NCBI GenBank assembly: GCA_004556655.1
Contig: SFGF01000054.1
Span: 1 to 25,717, forward strand
Direction: 5' to 3'
Source: Lachnospiraceae bacterium
Lineage (GTDB): Bacteria; Bacillota; Clostridia; Lachnospirales; Lachnospiraceae
DNA: 25,717 nt
Shown: piece by piece, positions 8,683-16,695 of the stretch
How the letters are laid out: each line of letters begins with the position of its first letter
Position numbering within the stretch: position 1 is the first letter of the stretch
Made by a program: the position numbers and the translations under genes
Notes under the pieces: model-generated
The model's input: the letters and a program-made list of their open reading frames with translations, nothing else
Databases searched by the model: none
Told to the model about the DNA's origin: nothing

Positions 8683-8709
8683 ACTTATGTTTAACTTTTA
8701 ATCATAAGT
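8683..8709. promoter_or_regulatory. Inverted repeat in divergent region (possible operator)
   Basis: Arms ACTTATG (8683-8689) and CATAAGT (8703-8709) are perfectly complementary around a 13-bp A/T spacer. The site lies about 30 bp upstream of the dehydrogenase start, where a repressor would block its transcription. The ROK regulator encoded next door is the natural candidate. This is inference. Confidence 0.35.
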
Positions 8710-8750
8710 TGAGTATAAAACCTTTTTCATCAAATTGCCATCGGAGATTA

Positions 8751-8778
8751 TCCTAAATTTTCATATATATTTTTAGGA
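8751..8778. promoter_or_regulatory. Second inverted repeat in divergent region (possible operator)
   Basis: Arms TCCTAAA (8751-8757) and TTTAGGA (8772-8778) flank a 14-bp A/T spacer. It has the same arm length and nearly the same spacing as the repeat at 8683-8709 but a different sequence. It lies just upstream of the putative ROK promoter. Confidence 0.35.
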
Positions 8779-8805
8779 ACATTTTACAAAAATCTCTCCT
8801 TTACA

Positions 8806-8834
8806 TTGAACTTCGCAATCTCATGACGTAAAAT
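8806..8834 (+). promoter_or_regulatory. Putative promoter of ROK regulator and lacZ
   Basis: TTGAAC (8806-8811) and TAAAAT (8829-8834) are separated by 17 bp, giving a leader of about 40 nt to the ROK ATG. A second TATAAT (8846-8851) lies downstream but has no good -35 partner at the right distance. Confidence 0.45.
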
Positions 8835-8878
8835 AAACTGATATATATAATAGACTGATACAAAAGTGAGGACTGTTT

Positions 8879-10006
8879 ATGAGCCAGACGGGTCTGACGA
8901 CCATGAATGTCAAAATAATAAACAAGAATAAAGTATATAACTATATCTATGAGCAAAAGACCACATCCAAATATCAGATTGTACAGAATCTGCAGATGGG
9001 TCTGTCCACGGTCGGACAAAATCTGAAAGAACTGGAAGAAGAGGGACTGATCGAACGCAAAGGTACTTTTGAATCTACCGGTGGAAGAAAGGCCCAGATA
9101 ATTCAGATCATCCCCACCGCACGCATCGCTATCGGAATCGGTATTCTGAAAGATATGATTCATATGGTGGCGATCGATCTCTATGGTGAGGTTCTATATC
9201 AGACGACGGTTTCCTGTTCCTATTCACAGGAAGAATCCTATTATCAATATCTCGGAAAACTACTAACCGATTTTATTTCGGAAAATTCCCTGCCAGAAGA
9301 ACGAATCCTGGGAGTTTCCATCGCTGCCCAGGGGATTATATCTCCCGATGGACGAACCGTAGATTATGGGGTACTGATGGACAATGCCGATATGAAGTTA
9401 TCGGATTTTGAGAAATATATTCCCTGGCCCTGCCGTCTGGAACATGATTCCAAAGCTGCTGCCTATCTGGAACTATGGAATCATAAAGATCTGAAAAATG
9501 CAGTATTGTTTCTTCTGAACCGAAACCTGGGCGGTGCCATCATCTCCGAAGGGAAAGTCCTGACCGGTAATCATATGAAAAGCGGCACACTGGAACACCT
9601 GTGTATGAATCCGGACGGTCCCCTGTGCTACTGTGGAAATCGGGGATGTCTGGAAACCTACTGTTCTGCCCACAGTCTGGAAAAAGCAGCCGGAATGTCT
9701 CTGGAATCGTTTTTTACAGCTGTCCATGAATCAGAATCTGCACAGCAGCTCTGGACGGATTATCTTGAGCATCTGGCTTTCGCCATCCGAAACCTCAGCA
9801 TTCTGATTGACGGTGCTGTCATATTAAACGGGTATCTGGCTCCGTATATCTGTGAAGATGATATTACCTTTCTTCTGTCACAAATCAATCCATTTACTCC
9901 GTTTCCGCTGTCACGGGAACAGATCATTGTGGGAACACAGGGACAATACGCGCCTGCGATCGGAAGTGCTCTGTATGATGTGAACGAATTTATCAAAAAC
10001 ATATAA
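8879..10006 (+). CDS. ROK-family transcriptional repressor
   Basis: This 375-residue protein has a winged helix-turn-helix at about 18-62 (TSKYQIVQNLQMGLSTVGQN) fused to a ROK sugar-sensing domain, the NagC/XylR/Mlc plan. The ROK zinc site is visible as His240 and Cys250, Cys252, Cys257 in CYCGNRGCLE. EHDSKAAA (188-195) matches the sugar-binding ENDANAAA region of ROK kinases. The phosphate-binding DxGGT motif of the kinases is absent (IGIGILKDM instead), so this is a regulator rather than a glucokinase. The ATG at 8879 has GTGAGG 7 nt upstream. lacZ follows by 41 bp, so it probably senses a galactoside or its breakdown product and controls lacZ, itself, and perhaps the divergent dehydrogenase. 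Confidence 0.9.
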   Translation: MSQTGLTTMNVKIINKNKVYNYIYEQKTTSKYQIVQNLQMGLSTVGQNLKELEEEGLIERKGTFESTGGRKAQIIQIIPTARIAIGIGILKDMIHMVAIDLYGEVLYQTTVSCSYSQEESYYQYLGKLLTDFISENSLPEERILGVSIAAQGIISPDGRTVDYGVLMDNADMKLSDFEKYIPWPCRLEHDSKAAAYLELWNHKDLKNAVLFLLNRNLGGAIISEGKVLTGNHMKSGTLEHLCMNPDGPLCYCGNRGCLETYCSAHSLEKAAGMSLESFFTAVHESESAQQLWTDYLEHLAFAIRNLSILIDGAVILNGYLAPYICEDDITFLLSQINPFTPFPLSREQIIVGTQGQYAPAIGSALYDVNEFIKNI

Positions 10007-10022
10007 AAATATGCTCATATTT
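10007..10022. promoter_or_regulatory. 16-bp inverted repeat between ROK gene and lacZ
   Basis: AAATATG (10007-10013) and CATATTT (10016-10022) form a perfect inverted repeat around CT, directly after the ROK stop and upstream of the lacZ AAAGGAG site. It could be an operator or an mRNA processing or attenuation hairpin. It is too A/T-rich to be a convincing terminator. Confidence 0.25.
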
Positions 10023-10047
10023 ATCTGGGAAAGGAGAATCTATTTTC

Positions 10048-13000
10048 ATGAAAATCTGGGAAAATCATCTACTGGACAATATCGGCAGACAGCCTGCCCG
10101 TGCGCATTTTCTTTCATTTCCCTCACGGGAAAAGGCTCTCATCAACAGTAATCGTTATACCCATGCTTTTAAAAATCTGAACGGTGTATGGAAATTTTTA
10201 TTTCTGGAGGCTCCGGAATACAGTCCGGAAGGATTTTATCTGCCGGATTTTGACATTTCATCCATGGAGGAGATCACCGTACCCGGTAACTGGCAGCTTC
10301 AGGGCTACGGGAATATGCACTACTCCGATCTGTGGTATAATTTTCCGATCGATCCTCCATATGTTCCCACCGAAAATCCAACCGGCATCTACAAACGTAC
10401 CTTCTATGTAGATGAAAGTTTTCGGGATAAGAAAATCCTTCTGCGTTTCTGTGGAGTGGATTCTGCCTATCATCTCTGGATCAATGGACAGGAAGTGGGC
10501 TACAGCAAAGGAGCAAGATGCGAAGCAGAATTTGATATCACGAATCTGGTACAAATCGGAAAAGAAAACGATGTGACAGTTCGTGTATATCAGTGGTCCG
10601 ACGGCACGTACCTGGAGGATCAGGATATGTGGTGGGAAAGCGGCATTTTCCGGGATGTGGAATTGATTGGCATACCCAAAAACGGAATTCAGGATTTCAC
10701 AGTAACTGCCGATCTGGATGATTCGTTTCAGAACGGCCTATTTTCCATAGACATAGCCCTCCGCGGCAAAGAACCGCTGCAGATTACGCTGGAGCTTTTG
10801 GATGAAACCGGGAACAATATCCTGCCGGTGGATGCCACATGTGTCCCGGAAAATGATTCCGTAGGTGATCTACACTATACCTACCAGGCAGTTCTCAAAA
10901 ACATCCGCCCCTGGACAGCGGAAACTCCGAATCTGTATCATTTGCTGATCACTGTAAAAAAGGGAGATCATTTCATAGAATTCATCCCCCAACAGGTCGG
11001 TTTTCGCAATATCCGTCTGCATGGTGACACCTTCCTGGTGAACGGAGTTCCCATAAAGTTCAAAGGCATGAATCGCCACGACTATAACCCCAGAAATGGG
11101 CGTGTGGTATCAAAAGAAGAAATCGAACAGGACATTATCCTGATGAAACAATTTAATATCAACGCTATCCGTACCTGTCATTACCCGAATTCCTACTATC
11201 TGTATGATCTGTGTGACTTCTACGGCATGTATCTGATCGATGAGACGGATCTGGAATGCCATGGGTTTGAACTGACCGGAAATTATTCCTGGATCTCTGA
11301 TGATCCGTCCTGGGAGACCGCTTATGTTTCCCGTATGGTACGGATGATCGCCCGGGACAAAAACCATCCTTCTATCCTGATGTGGTCTCTGGGGAATGAA
11401 TCCTCCACCGGCTGTAATTTCCGGAAAATGACGGAAGTTGCCCACCGGATGGATCCCACCCGGCTGGTTCACTATGAAGGAGACTTTAATGTGGAGTACG
11501 CAGATGTCTATTCCACCATGTATACCTGGCTGGACAATCCCCAAAAGCCATTTGTCATGAAAGATATCATTGCGAACAGCACACATCCACATATTTTGTG
11601 TGAATATGCCCATGCCATGGGCAACGGTCCAGGAAATCTGAAAGAATATCAGGATCTTTTCTATGCCCACGACAAGCTACAGGGGGGTTTTATCTGGGAA
11701 TGGTTTGACCATGGAATTGAGTCTTATACGGATCAAGGAGAAAAATATTACCGCTACGGGGGAGATTTCGGGGATGATCCCAGCAATAAAGATTTCTGTA
11801 TCGATGGTATGCTGATGCCTGACCGGACACCATCTCCGGGGCTGTACGAATATAAAAAAGTGATCGAGCCGGTAACCACCGCTGCTGTTGATCTGGCTCA
11901 CGGCAGTATCCGTCTTTTAAGCCGACTGGATTTTGCCAACCTGGATCAGTTCCGGCTTGTGTACCGGATCATGGAAGATGACGTACTGCTGCAAAGCGGC
12001 AGTATGAATCTGCCTTCCATACCGGCAAGAAGCTCTCTGGAGATTGCTTTACCCTATGATCTTACAAAAATCCATCCGGTTCCCGGTGCAGAGTATTATC
12101 TGAATCTCTCCTATCAGCTAAAAGACGATACTCTCTATGCGCCTGCAGGACATGAACTGGCAACTGCCCAGTTTAAACTGCCTGTTCAGTGCCCCAAATT
12201 AGTGTTTTGTCCGGAAGGTTTACTGAAGATTACAAAAACTCCTACAAGTTTGAAAGCCGTAGGAGATAACTTCTATGTCATATTTGATCTGGTCCGGGGA
12301 AATATTGTAAGTCTCGTACGGAACGGAAAAGAAATCATGCACAAAGGTCCCAGACTCACCTGGTGGCGTGCACCAATCAGTAATGATATGGAACTCATTG
12401 ACCAGATGAAGAAAGTGGATTTTCTCCATCTGGAACATGAGATTGTAAAAAATATTGAATACAAAGAAAATGGACATTTTCTGCATTTCACTGTATCTAC
12501 CGTAAATGGAAGCACCAACAATGCCTGGCATTTTGACACGGTTTATAAATATACCGTCTGCCCCACCGGAGATATCCTGATCGAAGTATCCGGAACTCCT
12601 TATCTGCCATCCGGCTGTCCCCAAAGCCATGCACCGGCTATGCTTCCCCGCCTGGGTGTCTCCATGCACCTTGACCGGAGCATGGAGCATGTACGTTACT
12701 TTGGACGGGGACCGGGAGAAAATTACCCGGACTCCAAAGAAGCCGGACTTATGGGAGTTTATGAAAATACCATCGACGGCTTATTTACCAATTACGTTGT
12801 TCCCCAGTCAAATGGCAATCACATGGACTGCCAATGGGTATCTCTTACAGATGACAGAGGAATGGGGCTTGTGGCTTCCACAGAAGGTAGTTTTCAGTTC
12901 AGTGCTTCTTTCTATGAAGAAAAAGATCTGGAAGAGGCAAAACACACCTGTGATCTGAAAAAACGGGATTATATCGTATTGCATATCGACGATAAACAAA

Positions 13001-13167
13001 CCGGGCTGGGTTCCTACTCCTGCGGTCAGTGGCAGCTGGACCAGTACCGGACAAAGTTCGAACCTTTCCGGCTTTGTTTCCGTCTGACGCCTTTCAACAA
13101 CAAGGAAGCATCCGACAAACAGATTGCTCACGAAAAACTTATACTTTATGATTTACATAAACAATAA
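10048..13167 (+). CDS. lacZ: Beta-galactosidase, glycoside hydrolase family 2
   Basis: This 1039-residue enzyme (E. coli LacZ has 1023) hydrolyses terminal beta-galactosides such as lactose. The N-terminal jelly-roll carries the signature GNWQLQGYG...YPTGIYKR-type region (80-118). The TIM barrel contains RTCHYPNSYYLYDLCDFYG (375-393), the acid/base Glu451 in WSLGNESS and the nucleophile Glu519 in LCEYAHAMGNGPG. The C-terminal Bgal_small_N domain has TWWRAPISND and GRGPGENYPDSKEAG. There is no signal peptide, so it is cytoplasmic and needs an unlinked transporter for its substrate. AAAGGAG lies 11 nt before the ATG. It is probably cotranscribed with the ROK repressor upstream. Confidence 0.97.
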   Translation: MKIWENHLLDNIGRQPARAHFLSFPSREKALINSNRYTHAFKNLNGVWKFLFLEAPEYSPEGFYLPDFDISSMEEITVPGNWQLQGYGNMHYSDLWYNFPIDPPYVPTENPTGIYKRTFYVDESFRDKKILLRFCGVDSAYHLWINGQEVGYSKGARCEAEFDITNLVQIGKENDVTVRVYQWSDGTYLEDQDMWWESGIFRDVELIGIPKNGIQDFTVTADLDDSFQNGLFSIDIALRGKEPLQITLELLDETGNNILPVDATCVPENDSVGDLHYTYQAVLKNIRPWTAETPNLYHLLITVKKGDHFIEFIPQQVGFRNIRLHGDTFLVNGVPIKFKGMNRHDYNPRNGRVVSKEEIEQDIILMKQFNINAIRTCHYPNSYYLYDLCDFYGMYLIDETDLECHGFELTGNYSWISDDPSWETAYVSRMVRMIARDKNHPSILMWSLGNESSTGCNFRKMTEVAHRMDPTRLVHYEGDFNVEYADVYSTMYTWLDNPQKPFVMKDIIANSTHPHILCEYAHAMGNGPGNLKEYQDLFYAHDKLQGGFIWEWFDHGIESYTDQGEKYYRYGGDFGDDPSNKDFCIDGMLMPDRTPSPGLYEYKKVIEPVTTAAVDLAHGSIRLLSRLDFANLDQFRLVYRIMEDDVLLQSGSMNLPSIPARSSLEIALPYDLTKIHPVPGAEYYLNLSYQLKDDTLYAPAGHELATAQFKLPVQCPKLVFCPEGLLKITKTPTSLKAVGDNFYVIFDLVRGNIVSLVRNGKEIMHKGPRLTWWRAPISNDMELIDQMKKVDFLHLEHEIVKNIEYKENGHFLHFTVSTVNGSTNNAWHFDTVYKYTVCPTGDILIEVSGTPYLPSGCPQSHAPAMLPRLGVSMHLDRSMEHVRYFGRGPGENYPDSKEAGLMGVYENTIDGLFTNYVVPQSNGNHMDCQWVSLTDDRGMGLVASTEGSFQFSASFYEEKDLEEAKHTCDLKKRDYIVLHIDDKQTGLGSYSCGQWQLDQYRTKFEPFRLCFRLTPFNNKEASDKQIAHEKLILYDLHKQ

Positions 13168-13172
13168 ATGTG

Positions 13173-13235
13173 ATGGGCAGATGATATTATTTACGTTCTG
13201 ACATTGCCAGACAGTACATGATATCATCTGCCCAT
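13173..13235. terminator. Long inverted repeat between convergent genes
   Basis: Perfect 15-bp arms ATGGGCAGATGATAT (13173-13187) and ATATCATCTGCCCAT (13221-13235) enclose a 33-nt loop. It lies 5 bp past the lacZ stop and before the end of the convergent permease gene, where it could stop transcription from both sides. The lack of a T-tract and the long loop are atypical for an intrinsic terminator, so a mobile repeat or an RNA element is also possible. Confidence 0.5.
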
Positions 13236-13298
13236 TTACTTTAACACTATACGAAGCCAAAAAATAAAACCATACAAACACTTAGGAAAACATATATA

Positions 13299-14162
13299 CT
13301 ATCCAACCAACATAATCAGTGTTCCGCCCACGATACATGCCAATCCCACAAATGCCTTTTTCGACAGCTTTTCTTTAAACACAAACCAGGAAAACGCAAT
13401 AGAAACAACGATACTCAATTTGTCAATCGGCACGATCAGGCTGGCCGGTCCGGACTGCAGTGCACGGTAATAGCACAGCCAGGAGGCTCCTGTGGCAAAT
13501 CCGGACAAAATGATAAAAAATAATTCTTTCTTATCCGTGTTATGTATCGTCCCCTGCTTTTTTGTGACAAAAACAACGACCCAGGCCATAATCAGAACAA
13601 CAACGGTTCGAATGGCAGTTCCCAGATTGGAGTCGATCCCGGTAACTCCGATTTTCCCAAGAATTGATGTGAGACTGGCAAAAACAGCTGACAGTATAGC
13701 ATATATAAGCCAGTTTCCGCCTTCTTTTTTCTGTTCTGTCCTCTCTTTTTTCTGGATCATCAGCCAGGTACCGATGGCAATTCCTGCCATACCGACAACC
13801 TTATAAATGCTTACAGGTTCACCCAGCAGAATAAATGCCAGAATAATCGTCAGTACCGTACTGAACTTGTCAATGGGAACCACTTTATTTATATCTCCAA
13901 GCTGCAATGCACGAAAATAACAAAGCCAGGATGCTCCCGTAGCCAGCCCCGATAATATCAGAAACAAAACAGATTTTGCCGAAAGACTCTTAAGTTCACT
14001 CTGGGAACCGACAATGAAAACCATCAGCCATGAAAAAGCCAGAACAACAATCGTTCGAATCGCTGTAGCCACATCAGAATCCGTTTTCTTGATGCCACAT
14101 TTCGCCAGAATGGATGTGATGCCTGCAAAAAAAGCTGATCCGATCGCAAATCCCAACCACAT
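13299..14162 (-). CDS. EamA/DMT-family membrane permease
   Basis: This is a ten-TM drug/metabolite transporter of about 287 residues. It has two EamA halves (about 1-138 and 148-287) that are unusually alike: both contain TAIRT-VVL near the third helix and SG-ATGASWLCY-RALQ followed by VPIDK. The substrate is unknown; members export amino acids, nucleosides or small metabolites. I prefer the ATG at 14162 over the in-frame GTG at 14171, because that GTG lies inside the AGAGGTG ribosome binding site, which is correctly spaced for the ATG. It follows the AraC-sensor/TM gene by 73 bp and could be the last gene of the MarR-exporter transcript or have its own promoter. Confidence 0.88.
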   Translation of the reverse strand: MWLGFAIGSAFFAGITSILAKCGIKKTDSDVATAIRTIVVLAFSWLMVFIVGSQSELKSLSAKSVLFLILSGLATGASWLCYFRALQLGDINKVVPIDKFSTVLTIILAFILLGEPVSIYKVVGMAGIAIGTWLMIQKKERTEQKKEGGNWLIYAILSAVFASLTSILGKIGVTGIDSNLGTAIRTVVVLIMAWVVVFVTKKQGTIHNTDKKELFFIILSGFATGASWLCYYRALQSGPASLIVPIDKLSIVVSIAFSWFVFKEKLSKKAFVGLACIVGGTLIMLVG

Positions 14163-14235
14163 ATTAATCACCTCTTAAAATATGTAATATACTGGCATTA
14201 TCATATCATATCTTTCCTGTGATTGGAATCCTATT

Positions 14236-14817
14236 TTATTCTTCCGTATTATTTGTCTCGACTTTTTTTGTGGGGCTGCTGACAGTATCATACTTTGTAG
14301 ATAAACTGTCAAAGACAGCAAGTATAACTACCGTTGCAGCAGCAAGAAAAATGATAATCTTTTTCTTCATGCTCCTACTCTTTTCCATCAGGGCTGCCGG
14401 TCTGACTTTTACATCCTCCAATAAGCAGGACAGGCAGTTTGGTGCAGCTACTGGGTCAATCACTACTGAAATTCCATGATAATACTGTGTCGGACAATAA
14501 ATATCTGTCCCTTTTCCGGTACTTTTGTTGATTGACATATCTCCTGCCGTCAGATAAAAAACGGAATCCCCTGTCTCATATTCCAACCTTCCTTCCCGGC
14601 AATGTGTAATTTCAAGCAGTCCTTTCGAACAAACAGGTGAATATACATATTTTCGATCATACGCAGTCTGATCGTAAAGCCGGATACCTGAAAAGATTTC
14701 GTATTCCGTTATTGTAAGTTCTCCACTGCCATCATTTACTCGATAAATTTTACGATTTTCCTCCGTCTGAATCTTTGCCTTTTTCTCATATACACTTTCA
14801 TACAGACTGCTTTTCAT
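14236..14817 (-). CDS. AraC-type sensor domain fused to a membrane segment, no HTH
   Basis: This is a 193-residue protein. Residues 1-148 resemble the N-terminal ligand-sensing half of AraC/PchR-type regulators of Lachnospiraceae: YESVYEKKAKIQTEENRKIY, ITEYEIFSGIRL, ITHCREGRLEYE, LTAGDMSINKS and YYHGISVVID. Those regulators continue into two C-terminal HTH motifs. Here the sequence switches at about 149 to MKKKIIIFLAAATVVILAVFD, one TM helix, then a 24-residue polar tail. It lies 60 bp after the second exporter gene. It may be a truncated regulator joined by deletion to a small membrane-peptide gene, or a functional membrane-tethered sensor lacking DNA binding. GGAGG lies 16 nt before the ATG, which is far. 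An internal Met150 could start a 44-residue peptide, but its ribosome site is weak. Confidence 0.7.
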   Translation of the reverse strand: MKSSLYESVYEKKAKIQTEENRKIYRVNDGSGELTITEYEIFSGIRLYDQTAYDRKYVYSPVCSKGLLEITHCREGRLEYETGDSVFYLTAGDMSINKSTGKGTDIYCPTQYYHGISVVIDPVAAPNCLSCLLEDVKVRPAALMEKSRSMKKKIIIFLAAATVVILAVFDSLSTKYDTVSSPTKKVETNNTEE

Positions 14818-14877
14818 TTCTATTTATCTCTCGCCTCCGAATCCTTTCCGGACAGCGTCCGACATGATTTTTAAATA

Positions 14878-16695
14878 TCAGGTCGCAAATCCGGCATACT
14901 GTGTCATATACAGTTCATAATATTTCCCTTTCTGCAAAAGTAATTCCTCATGACTTCCTGTTTCCACAATTTTCCCATGATCCATGACAACGATTCTGTC
15001 TGCGTCCTGAATCGTGGACAGACGATGCGCAATAATAATACTGGTACGATCTTTCATAATAAACTGCATAGCATCTTGGATTGCTTTTTCTGTTCGGGTA
15101 TCTACATTGGAAGTGGCCTCATCCAGGATCAGAATTCTCGGGTCAGCCACAAACGCACGAGCGATAGCAAGAAGCTGCCGCTGACCCTGACTGATATTTT
15201 CGCCGGATGCCTTCAGCAACGTATCATATCCCCGTGGCAGCATACGAAGCATATCTTCACAACAGCTTCTCTCTACTGCCTGTTCCAGCTGTTCCTCTGT
15301 TGCATTTTCATTTCCATACTTTAAGTTATCTCGAATGGTACCTTCAAACAATACCGTGTCCTGCAGAACAATCGCCACATTTTTTCGCAGACTGTCCCGG
15401 GAAATGTACTTTATGTCTTGTCCGTTAATCAGAATTTCGCCACTGTCAATATCATAAAAACGCATCAAAAGGTTGGCTATCGTTGTTTTTCCACTACCGG
15501 TGGCTCCTACAAGGGCTATCTTTTCACCGGCCGGAACTGAAAGATTAAAGTCACGGATAACCGGTTGTTCCGGAATATAAGAAAACTGTACATTGTGAAA
15601 AGTAATCTCTGTCATGGATGCTTCTTTCATATTTTCACCGGTCTTCTCCTCATTTCTTTCATCCAGAACAGCAAATACACGTTCCGCTCCTGCTACAGCA
15701 GTCTGCAATTGTCCATATACCTGCGCGATCTCATTGATCGGGCAGCTGAACTGTTTTGTATAAACGATAAAAGCAGAAATCACACCCACCGAAATCATTC
15801 CATAAACTGAAAAATATCCCCCGAAAGCTGCAATAATAACAAAACCAATATTTCCGATACAATTCATGATAGGTCCCATAACTCCACTGAAAATATCCGT
15901 TTTTATACCGGCTTTTGTGAGTGCGTCTGATGTCTGACAGAATTCTTCCGTTGTTATTTCCTGATGATTATATGCCACTACGGTGCGATATCCCGATATC
16001 ATTTCTTCCACTGTCCCGTTTAACTGCCCAAGAAGCATCTGCCTTCTGCGGGAAAATTTGCGTACTTTACCGGATAAAATCTTCGTGGCAAGTACCGTCA
16101 AAATTACCGTGGCACAGCTCAACAATGCCAACTGCCAACAATACCAGAACATAATTGCTGCTGTTCCTATAATCGTCAGTACACCGGAAAACAGAGAAGG
16201 CAGTGACTGGGATACAGTTGTAGAAATATTTTCCACATCATTCGTCATACGGCTCATAACATCACCGTGAGAATGTGTGTCCAGGTAACAAACCGGCAAA
16301 TCTACAATCTTTCCGAATAATTCTTCCCTCATTCTTTTTACAATACGTTGACTCAGTCTGGCACTGATCAGTCCCTGTAAAAGCTGGCTTCCACTGTAAA
16401 GAAGATACGCTGCAAGCATCAGAAGCAATGTGCCGACAAAACTTCCCGTTCCTGTTCCGGCTATAATATCAATCACCCTGCTTTGCTGACTGGGTGCATA
16501 GATACCACATACTGTGCCAAAAATGACCACGGCCAACATGCCAATAACCATTCCTTTTTCCTTTGCAAAATAAAGCGCGATCCGTTTCATGGCAGCTCCT
16601 GCGTTCTGTGCATGTTCCGGCTCAACGAAACGCTCCCGTGCCCTCATGCCCGGAATATTTCTTGACATTAGCTTTTGTTCTTTATTTTCACTCAT
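14878..16695 (-). CDS. ABC exporter half-transporter, catalytic-site subunit
   Basis: This 605-residue type IV ABC exporter half has a six-TM domain (about 45-325) fused to a nucleotide-binding domain (about 362-600). Walker A is GATGSGKT (397-404), Q-loop Gln445, Walker B ILILDE with catalytic Glu526, and H-loop His557. Its signature is ISQGQ (501-505), a departure from LSGGQ. With the partner encoded just upstream it should form a heterodimeric multidrug or lipid/peptide exporter. This subunit contributes Walker A/B of the hydrolysing site. The ATG overlaps the partner's TGA by 4 bp (ATGA), and AAAGGAGG lies 7 nt upstream, indicating coupled translation. MarR control is likely. Confidence 0.94.
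   Translation of the reverse strand: MSENKEQKLMSRNIPGMRARERFVEPEHAQNAGAAMKRIALYFAKEKGMVIGMLAVVIFGTVCGIYAPSQQSRVIDIIAGTGTGSFVGTLLLMLAAYLLYSGSQLLQGLISARLSQRIVKRMREELFGKIVDLPVCYLDTHSHGDVMSRMTNDVENISTTVSQSLPSLFSGVLTIIGTAAIMFWYCWQLALLSCATVILTVLATKILSGKVRKFSRRRQMLLGQLNGTVEEMISGYRTVVAYNHQEITTEEFCQTSDALTKAGIKTDIFSGVMGPIMNCIGNIGFVIIAAFGGYFSVYGMISVGVISAFIVYTKQFSCPINEIAQVYGQLQTAVAGAERVFAVLDERNEEKTGENMKEASMTEITFHNVQFSYIPEQPVIRDFNLSVPAGEKIALVGATGSGKTTIANLLMRFYDIDSGEILINGQDIKYISRDSLRKNVAIVLQDTVLFEGTIRDNLKYGNENATEEQLEQAVERSCCEDMLRMLPRGYDTLLKASGENISQGQRQLLAIARAFVADPRILILDEATSNVDTRTEKAIQDAMQFIMKDRTSIIIAHRLSTIQDADRIVVMDHGKIVETGSHEELLLQKGKYYELYMTQYAGFAT

Noticed and set aside
8801..9163. Minus-strand open frame overlapping the start of the ROK gene
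   Set aside because: It lies opposite a well-supported regulator and its promoter; no recognisable domain.
14849..14861. CGGAC-AGC-GTCCG hairpin between the ABC gene and the AraC-sensor gene
   Set aside because: Only 5 bp with no T-run, so not a supportable terminator.
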